The translations under genes were made by a program, and so were the position numbers. 64,000 nt of DNA. Source: Marisa cornuarietis. Its lineage: Eukaryota; Mollusca; Gastropoda; Architaenioglossa; Ampullariidae. Each line of letters begins with the position of its first letter. Positions within the stretch are counted from its first letter, which is position 1. The notes below the pieces were generated by a model, which was given only the letters and a program-made list of their open reading frames with translations, was not told the origin of the DNA and made no database searches. The DNA is taken from assembly GCA_004794655.1 (NCBI GenBank), contig SMMW01000612.1, positions 752,001 to 816,000 of the forward strand. The letters are read 5' to 3'. Shown piece by piece: positions 32,648 to 43,860 of the stretch.

Positions 32648-34859
32648 GGGGCAACATTTGAGAAGGATCTGAAACCCATTGTCTTTTTGTTTGTGTTCCT
32701 ATTCATGATAAAACCTTTAAGACCAAGCTAAATGGTTTGCGTTTCTTGCAGATATCGGTAGATTAGGCGATATAACATAACATGTAAATTTCAGCATCCA
32801 AAACCAAATTGTTAATTAATTATCCGCTGGCAAAGTACGCGAATTATCGCATGGGTTTTGGAGGCTAAAATGTACAGGTTAGTTAAAATACGTCCTTAGA
32901 GTCGCCATGTCCATATTGAACACTGCTTTATTTCTATAGCGCTGTACATGTCCACGGGTCACGTCCTATAAACTGATAATTTATTTAAATTCTGCCGCTA
33001 AATCAAACTTCACTTTGTAGACAGTGGACATTTAACTTTTAAAAAACCAGTGCCTACATTACTTAAAAGGCAATAAATCTAACATATTGTCCTGACGATG
33101 TTTGTCCGTAACCAGCAATACCAGTGAGTAAAAAAGCGATAATGGAACAGGATAAGATCTAGATCTTTACATTAAACTTAAGCAGTTTTAAAAGACTTGT
33201 GTAATGTGTTTAAAATAGTTTAACTCTTTTATTTTTAAATAGGAAAAGATTCTAAATAAAAAGCGGAAGCTAAATTTAGCTTAATTCTAGCTGTCTCTGT
33301 ACATTTTGTTAAGCAGCTTCGTGCAATCAACAGGCTTTGCTAATGAAAAAGTGTAATTTCATAAAATCAAATGAGTTGGAAGATGTATAGGCTAAACCTA
33401 CCTAGTCACCAAGGAAAGCGCATTGACGTGGGGTTAATAATAATTTTTTTTTTCAAAATAAAACCTTAACATTAGAATCAAGCGATATAAGCAAGATTTG
33501 TGTCTCATGAATGAACCATACTCATTGATCACACTTTTTTTTTCGTTTTCTGATGTGTGTCTTATAAGCATTAATAAATCGAGGTATTACTTTTCAAAAC
33601 TATTCTCCCTTTTTTGTTAATTTGAGCGTGGGAAGCCGTAAAATTTCGTTATACTGTTCATCGACAAGAAAGTTATCAAATCACGGTTATCTCTCGTTAC
33701 GGTCATTACATTTCTGTTTTTGCTGCTTACCATGTTTACAGGAGTTATTAAACAAATTACTGCTCAGTTTAAATACATATTCTCCGCCTTGGCAAGCAGA
33801 GTCCATGTTTCACGTCTGTAAGGCATGATCAGTAATACGAGCGAAAGGGAAAAATGTACTTGTGTGGTAAACCTCACGTTATACATGCGGCAGGCAATGT
33901 ATTAATCTTTGATAATAATAAGTTCTATGAATTGTAAATCACTAGCATGATGCCTGCACCGTTATCAGCAACATTACTAATTCATCGAATCAATGATTAT
34001 TAAAATTATTATCTCAACCTTGAGTCTTTGGTGCGTCGTTTAACTTCAGATCGGTGAGCTTCTTTGTCCCTCGTCATGCGGGCTGTGTGTTTATCAACTG
34101 CTGAATCTCTCTCTCTGTCTGACACACACGCATTCACGAGCGCACGCAACCACGCACGGACGCAAAGAGAAAAATAAATTTGTAATGGATTTATTTACAT
34201 TATTTCCATACGCAAACCATTTTCATCCTTCTCTACAAGTCCCTAACTCCTACATTAGTAATACATATCACCGAATTCTATTACCGTGGCTAAGTTACTG
34301 ATCATTTGGGGCGATAAAAACTTTCGAGGTACGTGAGTCACTTGACAGCGGACCAGAACCCCTACGCGGTGCAAAGGTACTTTTCCTGCAGGCAAAACAG
34401 TCGAGAAAAATGAAGGGGAAAAGATTGAAATTTTTAGATACACGAGCCATTTTTCGTTGGAATAAATCATAAAATGGCCTAAACAATCATGAAAATGTCA
34501 ATTAAAATTTTTAGAAATTACCGATAAAGTTTTTAATTTATAATTCATATATGGTTTGATAGTTTTAAAAAATATTAGCTTAGTTATATTTCATTTCAGT
34601 AATATTTGTTCATTAGCAGCTGTTTTAGAGTTCATCGTAATCAACAAATCCCTGAGGACAAAGGGCGTGGTAACACGCTGAAAGGTAGCAGATAAATGAA
34701 GGGACCACAAGTCTCTTGGCCAACGAAGAGCCTAGGCATGGGCTTCAAACTGAAAAAAGAGTGAACATCATCCACATTTTTAAAAAGGTAACTTTGGCGA
34801 GAACCCTTTTGGAATTGTTTCTCTACTTAGCCCTTCAATTTAGTTCTGTCGCTCTCTAA
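32648..34859. other. Intergenic DNA, no gene seen
   Basis: AT-rich. A stretch at about 32705-32775 repeats one near 17950-18015. Short CT and CA runs lie near 34110-34160. Reading frames at 33622 (+) and 34255-34486 (-) are unsupported. Confidence 0.45.
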
Positions 34860-35270
34860 CCTCAGTCTTAACTCAAATTCCTTTTTTTCCCTCCATTCCC
34901 TTTCTCTCTCTCTCTTCATTACTTGGTCTTCTGGCTCTGTTCGTTCTGTCTCTAAACGCTCTTCTATATCAGCCTGTTGTCTTTACTTATGCAATTTTTC
35001 TTTTCTCTAATCTTTCTTTATTCCAAGCCTGTTTTCTTTCTCGTTCCAATCTTTCGTTGTTTAATCTTTCTTCTCTCTCAGCCTGTTCTTTCTTTTCAAA
35101 TCTTACTCTCTCAAACTTTTTTTTTCTATTCTTTCTTTCCTCTCAATTCTTTCTTTCTCAAGTTTTGAGCTCTTTTTTCTTGTTCTCTTTCCTCACCGTT
35201 CTCGCTCAGTTTTTTCATATTTCTCTGTGCATATCACAACCCGAGCCTATACTCTCCCCTTCGGTTTTAA
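34860..35270 (+). repeat. Polypyrimidine tract
   Basis: About 400 bp in which the plus strand is mostly C and T, with loosely repeating TTCTTTCTC, CTCTCTCT and AATCTTTC motifs. The frames it makes (Phe/Leu/Ser-rich) are low-complexity artefacts. Confidence 0.75.
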
Positions 35271-36200
35271 ATGCTTCTATCTCCATCCCTTCTTATAACT
35301 AATCCTTGAGAACAACAAAAAAGCTCACAAAATTTAAAAGTCAAATCACAATGCAGCTACAGGCAAGTTAAAAAGGAAAACACCTTGCCGCAAATCAGGC
35401 CCCACTTTAAAAAATTTAATAATTTACAGTATGATTAAAAATAAAAATGCCGAGAAAGTCGAGAAATAAGACAGTTTTAAAAATTATACATTGTTCACTT
35501 TTACACGGAAAATTCATGAACTCGACTCGGTCACCACGCGGGAGATGCCTGCGATTCAATATTTCGACTGGTAGATTTTGAATATTTATACATACAGTAT
35601 TACCTGTAATAAAGACAACCATATCTGACACACCGTTTTACAGAACAGTATTTAAACATTTAGGTGAAACTCTAAAGAAATGTAGTTTTTTTTTCTTGTA
35701 ATCAAATGAGATGAAAGATTGCAACTGTATCAGACTCAGAATGCGAAGTCGGGAAGTAAGTAAAAAGTTGAAAATAAACAAAAATTTATTTCACATTATA
35801 TACAAGAATAAACATCAGACTTTAAATATTACTTACTGTTTTCTGGTCATTTTTGGTTGCTGGAGTACAAATCCATGCAAAATAGAGAAATGACGGTGAG
35901 TTACTTACTCCTATAAGAAAATATTCGATTGGATTATTGTTTTTTTTAATTTGTTTGAACTCTTAATGGGAAGTAATCCATAGTAGAATAATTATTAAAG
36001 GTACCAGTAGTTCCCTCCCTTATGTCTTCATTTCCGCACAGTGTGATCTGTTGTAGGACACATTTTCTAGTAGTGTCGTTGTAAGTGATGTCACCAAAAA
36101 ATACAGGAAAAAAGATTCATGACTTATTGTAATTGAAGTAACATACTTTTCGGTACAGAAAACTTTAAAGCTAAAAAGTAAAGGTAAAGGTCGTTAGGTG
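35271..36200. repeat. Intergenic DNA with dispersed repeat, copy 2
   Basis: About 35790-36060 matches 49925-50215 (CAGTAGTT, CCATG, TTACTTACT, GGAAGTAATCCAT, AGCACA/GCACAGTGTG) and, less well, 27236-27510. A further match (CGTTGTAARTGATGTC, CAAAAAA) lies at 36075 and 49315. No protein-coding capacity was recognised, so class and ends are unknown. Confidence 0.5.
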
Positions 36201-36214
36201 TTTGACACCTTACT

Positions 36215-36390
36215 TTTCTTAACGTTAGGTTGGTGCCCATATTCTCTCCCTCACTGCTTTACCTTCGCCAACCTTGTTTAGAGTCATGTATCTATTCCCA
36301 CCAGCAGTGTCGATTGGGGAAAATTTGCTGCACTACACTGTTGTCGAACCTGCTCGCATCTCAATTCAGACTCAAGCACTCCATGTTGTT
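36215..36390 (-). mobile_element. tRNA-derived SINE, family 2, copy 1 (degraded)
   Basis: Matches copy 2 at 36961-37226: CTCCCTCACTGC-TTACCTTC, CCAACC, then CAGC-G-GTCGATT. On the minus strand a B-box-like GGTTCGACAAC is at 36340-36350. The head is decayed. A T-rich run with TG follows at about 36388-36446. Confidence 0.55.
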
Positions 36391-36960
36391 TTTTTGTTGT
36401 TGTTTTTTGTTTTTTTTGTTTTTTTGTGTGTGTTTTTTTTTTTTTTGCTCTCCCATGAGATAGGTACTCCTTAACGATTCTGAATGGAAATCGGCTTGTT
36501 CAACTGTTTTCTTATTAAAAACAAACTCGTTCGTAAAAAGATCTTAGTGCGAAAATTAAATTCGTACATTAACAGGAAAGCACTATCTCTTTGGAATGTC
36601 TTTGCCACGATTTATTTTAATTTTTTGAGATTCCAGAAATTTATTGTGTAGCCATCTTCTTCACGAGAATGAACACAAGTAATGTGCAAGTTTGCTCAGT
36701 CAGAGACACACACAGGCCTTTTTTAGACTTCAAAATTATTGTGAAAAGAAAGTTGATGTTTAAACCTTGGCTGGCTGATTATCGATGGTGTGGTTCAAAA
36801 AAAGGATGAAACTGTACATCAGTTCATGACACATGGCTGTTGATAACGTTATTTAGTCCAAGTTTTTATCGTTTAGCCAATAATATAGTCTGCCCCTATA
36901 ATATATGGGTAATTTTTAAAAGATTCAGTAAAACTAAGAGAAAAAAGATGTAATAGGTAA

Positions 36961-37226
36961 ACCTGAAGGTCGTCCCATGACTTTTTTCAGATCGTCAAGG
37001 AGTAAGGTGTTAGAGACCACACATTCCTCAGGGCCAACTTTATATGAGCGCGGCCCCCACCTACCCTCCCTCACTGCCTTACCTTCCCCAACCCGCTCTG
37101 GAGTCCGGCACCCATTGCCGCCAGCTGGGTCGATTAGAAGAAGTGAGCTGCGCTGCACGGGTATCGACTCAGTAGGCCTCCCAGCTGCAGGCCAAGCGCT
37201 CTAACCACCTTGCTATTCGCTACCCC
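36961..37226 (-). mobile_element. tRNA-derived SINE, family 2, copy 2
   Basis: On the minus strand the head at 37226 has A box TGGTTAGAGCG (37197-37207) and B box GAGTCGATACC (37160-37170), about 37 bp apart as in tRNA genes and tRNA-derived SINEs. A body follows with a CAGCTGG-CGGCAATGGGTGCCGGACTC stretch shared with the copies at 36.2 and 51.2 kb. The B box is followed by no acceptor-stem match, so it is a SINE and not a tRNA gene. Confidence 0.75.
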
Positions 37227-37606
37227 AAAACCATTTCAAAATAGTCTTATCTGCACAAGAACAACAAAGGTACGATTATGTACAGATATTATACAGCGAA
37301 CTAAATTACAAAAGAGCGAAAATGACTGCTGGCAATTTTGAGTACTAGAACAGTAACTACTATGGCTTAATTTAATGTATTTGCAAAATCTTTTGAGAAA
37401 CAATACTGAAAATACTTCCGTACAGATATACAGACAGCTAACAGATCATTACTTAAACCTTTTAAATATCAAATAAGTATCTGATAAAAGGATGAATTTT
37501 ACATTCCTGATTTGTACGAACTAAAAGTTTTCATTGCTGCTAAAAATTATAAATACTGAAATATTCTACAGTTTTTAAACGACTCTTGATGCGCGAATGC
37601 ATTCAT

Positions 37607-37607
<1 letters not shown>

Positions 37608-37648
<41 letters not shown>
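37608..37648 (+). repeat. CA microsatellite
   Basis: About 20 uninterrupted CA units. Confidence 0.95.
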
Positions 37649-37650
<2 letters not shown>

Positions 37651-38237
37651 CAAAAGCGATAACATGAAAGGCCACACAACACTTTCCCGGACAACTTTCT
37701 TGCTTTAAACTTCATACAAAATCAGACATACCAAGTCAGATAAATGTTAAAGCTATAAAATACATATTAGATTCAATAGGAAAATAGTTTTTTGAGCTAC
37801 TTGCATAACTAACGTGAGGAGGTAAATGTCATGTAAAGAAAACACATCCGTTTATGAAGAAGAGTTTGCTCAGCTTGTAACTTCTTGTACCTTTATTCTG
37901 TATTCCTTTTATATGTATTTATATAGAGGGAGGGTTTGTTGGATATATTTAATTTCATCCTTTTTAACTATATACATGTAACCCATGTATGTATACGCTT
38001 TAGAGAGTGTATTGATAACGAAACATTTGTATAAAGTTGAAGGTGAGACCTATGGATATTCTTGTAGACTTCTAGTGTCGTCGCTGCAGTGTTACAGTCA
38101 GCTTCCACCATGGCTGGACTTTCAAGTACGAAGATCACTTCCTCACAACAGTGAGATATAGAGCGACCCCGATATGTAATGAGAAGAAACTTTGCATGTA
38201 TCCAGATTTAAAAACGTTTGTGACAAACACGGTGAAG
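37649..38237. other. 5' flank of the receptor pseudogene
   Basis: AT-rich. No TATA box with convincing spacing and no trace of the block shared by genes 1-4. Confidence 0.45.
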
Positions 38238-39212
38238 ATGACGATCCGTTCTCTAAACGGTTTTAATTTCCAGTCTAACATGACCTGTGTTAGAAACTGT
38301 ACGGCTCTCTTGATAGTAGAATCGCTTTTTCTCACTGGCCTGACGAGTGTGATTATCGCGGTGGGGATTCCGGCAAATTTAGTAAGTTGTCTGGTGTTCT
38401 GATGACAAGGACTAAAGGATCGCATGAAGGTGTGTCTGTTCTGTCTTTCCATATTAGACTCTTCTTATCTAGCACTGAATTTTACAATGAACTTTGCTCA
38501 GTTATTTATACGTTTGTTTGACAATGATTTGAGTTTTTCGTTTAGTGAAACTACCGCTGAGTTGGTTGGCGTATGGAATAAAGGGAGCGTCCGGGCTGGT
38601 TAACATGATGATTGCATTGGAGAAACTCGTTTGCGTTGTTTTTCCCTTTCGTGTTTCTTCACTCATGAAGCCCAAGACGACTGCAGCTGTAATATTCCTG
38701 TGCTGTGTAGTGCTTCAGTGTTGTTATTTAGTAGTTCCACTTGCGTGTCGCAATGCCTTTCACAGGATTTAAATATGATAGGGACAAACTACTACAAGCA
38801 TAACAAGCTGCTCTGTTACGTGTTCTCTACTGTCACACTTGGCGTAATACTACCTGTTGCTACTCTTATTGTCATAACGATAACAACAATAATCACTATT
38901 CTAAGACTGGCAGCTGCTGCCACCTGGCGACGCGAGGCCAGTTCGGCAACCTGTGAGAGACATCACCGAGAGGCGGCGCTGACAAAGACACTCGTCATCG
39001 TCTCGTGTGTGTATGTCATCAGCACAACGCCCTTTGTCGCGCGCCAGGCTGCTTTCTGGTTGTTTGTGGATGTTTCCAGCGAGATTGTTACAGAAATTTC
39101 TGCTGTGGTCACCACGTTTACACTGACCGGAAGTCTGGCTAACGTTTTCGTGTACTATTTTAGTTATTCGAACTTTCGTTTTGAGCTGCATTTTCTTCTT
39201 GGGAAATGTTGA
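38238..39212 (+). pseudogene. Receptor pseudogene 6 (two stops, two frameshifts)
   Basis: A broken copy of the receptor family. The frame from ATG 38238 gives a sequon-bearing N-terminus and TM1 with GIPANLVSCLVF. It then meets two adjacent TGA codons (38401-38406) where sisters have Trp-Arg or similar before QGL. The same frame continues through QGLKDRMKVCLFCLSILDS. A frameshift follows near 38560-38580 in TM3. The next frame reads AYGIKGASGLVNMMIALEKLVCVVFPF and TM4 to about 38770. A second frameshift in ECL2 moves to the frame carrying TM5, ICL3 (ATWRREASSATCERH), TM6 (STTPFVARQ) and TM7 with SLANVFVYYFSYSNFR. ERC is EKL here, so the key Arg is Lys. AATAAA lies at 39224-39229. Nearest to gene 7. 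Confidence 0.9.
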
Positions 39213-40499
39213 CCTCGACCATAAATAAAAACAACAAACATACATCACATTTAAGCGGTACACTAAGAATCGGGTTTCGAAACTACCTACCTCTAGTTAC
39301 ACATACCTTTCTCTCGATGTGACACCTAATTACATGGCTGATCGTAGGTGATTACTTCAGGTTACTGCGCTTGCTCTCTCTTTCTCTCTGTGTGTGTGTG
39401 TGTGTCCAAACTCTTGAAACTTTAGTTTTGGGGATATTACTCTATATAAAGAAGTCTTGAAACCGTTACTTCTAAGCATTCACTATTTCCGGGTACGTAT
39501 GTTGTACTGATCTTAGCTTACCTGTTTATGTCTGTCGTGGCGTGCAGGGAAAATATTCCAAATTAAAGCTAGACTGAAACTGCCCTCGCGTCTCTAGCAA
39601 GACACAGTTATTTAGGGACATGTACATGCTGTAGGGAATAGTGATGAAAGGGAAATGAACTTATGTGGCCAGAGAAGCAAAAAAGTGGACAAATGCGCGG
39701 AAATCGTCTTGGTCAAGATTATGGTAAGACGGGCTACCTTTGTCAGGTAGAAGTTTGACGCCAAGGCTGGTACGATGAGTCGCCTTTCTCAGAAGACAAG
39801 AAAACAACTTTGTATTCGTCAGTGCTCTAAGGAATCGAAGTCGGGAGGATTGGGTCGTACCAGGTGGTGCTCGTTCGGTGACTGTAGGTGGCATTGTTGA
39901 CTCTGGCACATTCCGCTGTGTGCTGTGTAATAATGTAGTCTGGCGGACAAAAAATCGTTGCAGAAGCCAAGTGCCATACCTGGACTGGAACAGCGCACGG
40001 TCTCTCGGAGGAATAGTGTTCGCTCTCTGATGACGAGTGAAGAGTCACCAATATGCCGTGACTTCAGACCCGTTACTAAACTCTTCACAAGCATTGACTT
40101 GCAACATGTATGAGACAGGTATGTATAATGAATCTGGAGGAAAAGAACATAATAAACAACTGCCGCAGCTAAGGTGATGTGCAGATGTACAAGAGAGTGG
40201 ATAAAGGTACATAAACTGAAATAATTGACTTCTTTTCTATAAGCAGAATTGTTGTTTGTATTGAGTATGATTTGTCTGCTTAGAAATCGTTTCTCGTTGT
40301 ACCATGACTTAAACTTCGTTGAGACTTTGTTTGGGAAAGAGCAGGGATGGGATCTTGTTACCCATGTGAGCATCGCACTAATGTTCTACTGTTGGATCAT
40401 ATTAACATGGGTAGTACACCCTACAGTATTTGTCACCCACATCTCCAGCCTCTGAGGTCAATATTTCACGTTTGACGAGAAAACGCAGGAACATTGTAG
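39213..40499. other. Intergenic DNA, no gene seen
   Basis: A TG run lies at 39384-39404. Overlapping minus-strand frames of up to 184 codons at 39661-40373 do not resemble a known protein and lack a clear promoter. I do not call them. Confidence 0.45.
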
Positions 40500-40510
40500 C
40501 ATGGTCATAT

Positions 40511-40547
<37 letters not shown>

Positions 40548-42340
40548 TTAATAATGCGAATTTATAATGCGCAGAATCACGAATAAGGTAGATCGCACTC
40601 TCTGCGCAGTACAATTTGATAGAACGAAATATAACAACCAATAGACAGTGAGGTACACGTAGGGACACTGGACAACATAGAGATGAGGTACAAGTCAGGA
40701 ATAGTATTTTGTAAAAAGATGGGTCTTAAGAGAGCGTTTGAATGCGGCCTTCGAGGCTGAGTGGCGAATGTGGGGGGGGGGGTAAAGAGTTCCACTGCTG
40801 AGCAGCACAAAGGGAGAACATCCGTTGTCCATATGTGACTGTCTTTGTGAGAGGGAGGGATAAAATGCGGGAGTCTGATGAGGAGCGAAGGTTTCGGGCA
40901 GGAGTTTTTACAGACAAAATTTCATTTAAGTAGCTGGGGGAGTGACCTTCGAAGAAACCATAGCAGAGAGTTGAGAGCTTGTAGTCTATTCTAGCTTTAA
41001 CTGGTAACCAATGAAGAGAGCGAAGAAGTGGTGAGACATGATCATGTATGCAAGTCCGAAAAATGAGACGAGCAGCTGAGTTCTGGACCTTCTGAAGCTT
41101 ATCAAGAAGGTATTGAGGACAGCTAGCAAGAAGAGAGTTGCAGTAGTCTAGTTTAGACAGAATAAACGAGCAGATAAGAATTTTGGTGATTGAGACGGAC
41201 AGAGTATGCCGAATGGAGCTGATCTTTTGGAGCTCATAGTATGGAGATCGACAAATGTGAGAGACATGTTTATCAAGAGACATGTCAGCAGACATTATGT
41301 AACCTAAATTACGTGCCCAAGTTACAAAAGGAACATCGGCATCGCCTACCCGAACAGAAACAGGCAGTGAAGGGTGAAGTCTGGCTCTCCTCTTTGAAAA
41401 AAGTAAAGCTTCTGTTTTTCCGTCATTTAGTTTTAACTTGTTGTGGGTCATCCCACTAACACTAACACAGAGGTCATTCACAAGAAGTGTCAATCTAGAT
41501 TGTACTGTCTACAAAAACTCCGTTCCCTGAATGTCAACAAAAAGGTTTTATGTTCTTTTTATAGATGTTTTATTGAGTCTGTGTTGACATTTGGTATTTT
41601 ATGTTGGTATGGAGGACTGAGGGTTAGAAATAGGAATGTGTTAGAGGGAGTGGTGAGGGCGAGTGGGAGAGTGATTGGGGAGAAACAGGAGTGTCTGAGT
41701 AAGTTGTATGAAAGACGAGTGGTATCGAAGGCAAGAGTGATTGTGAAAGATAGAACACATGTGTTAGCACAGTACTATAACCTTCTTCCCTCCAAGCGAC
41801 GTTATTATGTCCCAAGAGTGTCCACTGCCCGCTCAAAGAATAGTTTTATTAATAAGTCTGTTGCCTTTCTTAATAAGTGATACAGGGGCCTGTCAGTTGT
41901 AATTTTTTTTTTGATTTTGTGAAGATTGTTTTTGGTGATGTGTATATTTTAGGATGTGTGTGAATTGTTTATTGTTGTGGTCAACTTTTTTAGTATAAGC
42001 CAGCTGTTACACTACGTCTCGTAATTTCTCCATGTTGAGATAATAAAGTTGAATTGAATTGAATCCATAGCCTAATATCCGAAATACAATCTTGGATGCT
42101 CTGGATAGTAGTGTGAGCCTGAGAAGGAGAACAACTGGTATATAGCTGGGTGTCGTCAGCAAAGGATTGATGGGATATAGAATGAGATTGAATTAGAGTG
42201 GTAAGTGGCTTCAAGTACAAGATGAAGAGGATGGGACAAAGTACAGAGCCTTGTGGGACTCCTGAGTGAATAGACACAGGTGCAGACACGCAGCCATCCA
42301 CTATAACTGACTGAGTATTCTTCGTTTTCCATGTTACCTT
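40500..42340 (-). mobile_element. LINE copy split by a second LINE fragment
   Basis: The minus strand reads an RT core at 42336-42067: TQSVIVDG, then the GVPQGSVL motif, FILYL, motif C as FADDTQLY, and an SIQDCISDIRLW segment. After a 0.6-kb gap it resumes at 41449 as THNKLKLNDGKTEALLF, continues with GYIMSADMSLDKHV, SKLDYCNSLLA, QNSAARLI and LHWLPV, and ends with TYGQRMFSLCAAQQWNSLP near 40750. An ATT tail (AAT on the plus strand) ends it at 40513-40555. The layout and motifs are those of CR1/L2-type LINEs. It is 5'-truncated near 42340 and apart from the insertion is nearly open, so it is fairly young. Confidence 0.88.
41454..42062 (+). mobile_element. Second LINE 3' fragment inserted in the first
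   Basis: A plus-strand frame of about 140 codons to the stop at 41878-41880 includes YCLQKLRSLNVNKKVLCSFY, ESVLTFGILCWYG, LPSKRRYYVPR and RSKNSF. This is the C-terminal region of a different non-LTR retrotransposon, known in many aquatic animals. A 3' UTR of about 180 bp follows and a GAATT-repeat tail ends at 42062. ATCC is found at both junctions (41450-41453 and 42063-42066). Removing the insert and one ATCC leaves the minus-strand frame of the host LINE continuous. It is a 5'-truncated insertion of about 0.6 kb. Confidence 0.88.
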
Positions 42341-43565
42341 CCAAGTTGCAAAGAGTCATTTACTATAATTTAGTTGTGGAACTTCTAAGAATTTGGATTT
42401 AATGAACGACAAATTTTATGCTACTGTTATCATTCAGAAAAGAGGAAGTTTTTTGTGAATGCTTTGCACCTATTTGTCTCTTCTTTTGAAATGTCGAGCA
42501 GACCCAGTCTGAAGTCAAAGTCTAAGAGTGTGAACGTGATGAACTGCAGAAATATATTTCTTAAGGGCAGTGAATAATAGCTGTCTTGTACTGGTTGTTT
42601 TGCTACACACACATATTGTGACATTCACGGATCAATCCATAAATAATAACACTTCAAAACCTTTTGGACTTTATTCCCGCATGTAAAAAAGCTGAATGTT
42701 GTATCTATGACCAGGCAGATACCTTTCTTGTTCCTATTTTAAATGCACTATTGCACATAATGATGTAAAATATAGTAAATAATAATATATACCAAACTAC
42801 GCATGGAAAAAGGCGCATGATCAGTAATCTCACTTTGATATGAAACGAATATGCCAAAATACATCCCTGATCGTCAACATTTCTAAGACAGAGTTTTTAT
42901 ATTATATCTGAGACTTTGGTGTCCAAAAAGAAATTCAAGAATTTTTTTCGAAAATATAGCTTTTCTGATTTTAAATATAAAAGGGTTTATGGTGCGAATA
43001 GAATAATAGTAAATAACCTTGTAAACTGCATGCCATTCGTGAAAAAACTTAAAAAATGTGTCGGCAACAGCTGCTTTCCTGGTTTATTGTGAAAACAAAA
43101 TTCGTTTTTCCGGTGTATGTGTGTTATAAATTTAATTTGTTAGTAATAGTTATATAAACATATATATATATATATATATAGCTTTTTTAACACCATAAAC
43201 TTAATTACATTATTCAGTTAGATAACATTGTTTTAATTCTCATCCTCACTCCATAAAATCTCAGATTCAGGCAAATGGCAGATAACAGTCCCTACACAAG
43301 TTTTTTAAGGTTCATGCAATATAATGGGATTTTAATTCAATGTACATGATTAAAATAATAAGTGATATGCTACTTAAATTTAATCATTAACAAAATTTTA
43401 ATGAATTGACATGTTACCACTTGCAAACGTTTACAACAGTTATAAATTAATTGAACAACGAATAATCGCTTGCAAAAGATGTAGAAGCGTTATCAATGTA
43501 TGAAATATAACTAAAAATTATATAGATGTATTATGTAAACAACTTTTATATATAAAGTGCAGTAT
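42341..43565. other. Intergenic DNA, no gene seen
   Basis: AT-rich, with a TA run at 43159-43180. Confidence 0.5.
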
Positions 43566-43860
43566 AAATAGAGAGCATGCTCTTAGCGCTTAAAACGAGG
43601 AAGAGACGTGGACTAAGTAGACACAGAACAAAGGGGACGAAAGAAAACGACAGTACTGACAAAACAGAAAACAAAAGGAATCAAGTAACAGGAACAGAGA
43701 AATATAGTGATTCTGCGAGAAAGATGGGTAAAGTAGCAAGAGGGAAGAAGAGGGGGGGTTAAGAAGGACGAGCATTGTGTGGACTGTGTTAAGAGTAATA
43801 CTCACGGAAGAGGTGCGTTTTCAGTGCAGATTTGAAAGAATTGAATGTAGGCACACCTAA
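43566..43860 (-). mobile_element. LINE 3' end, inverted partner of 50577-50990
   Basis: Nearly the same, on the opposite strand, as 50690-50975 for about 290 bp. Shared stretches are GAGCATGCTCTTAGCGCTTA, ACGAGGAAGAGACGTGGACTA, GATTCTGCGAGAAAGATGGG and AGGTGCGTTTTCAGTGCAGA. By comparison with that copy it is the end of the RT frame plus the 3' UTR of a LINE. It lacks the rest of the coding part. The plus-strand frame at 43577-43762 is antisense to the element and not a gene. Confidence 0.82.

Noticed and set aside
32307..32657. Minus-strand frame rich in Ile, Ser and His
   Set aside because: Product of the GAT-type microsatellite.
34977..35302. Phe/Leu/Ser-rich frames
   Set aside because: Low-complexity translation of the polypyrimidine tract.
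37150..37226. Possible tRNA gene (A and B boxes)
   Set aside because: The head is followed by a SINE body shared with two other copies and no paired acceptor stem is visible.
39661..40373. Overlapping minus-strand frames up to 184 codons
   Set aside because: No recognisable domain, mutual overlap in different frames and no promoter signal.
43577..43762. Plus-strand frame almost repeated at 50585-50959 on the minus strand (starts MLLALKTRKRRGL)
   Set aside because: It looks conserved only because both lie antisense in two recent copies of the same LINE 3' end.
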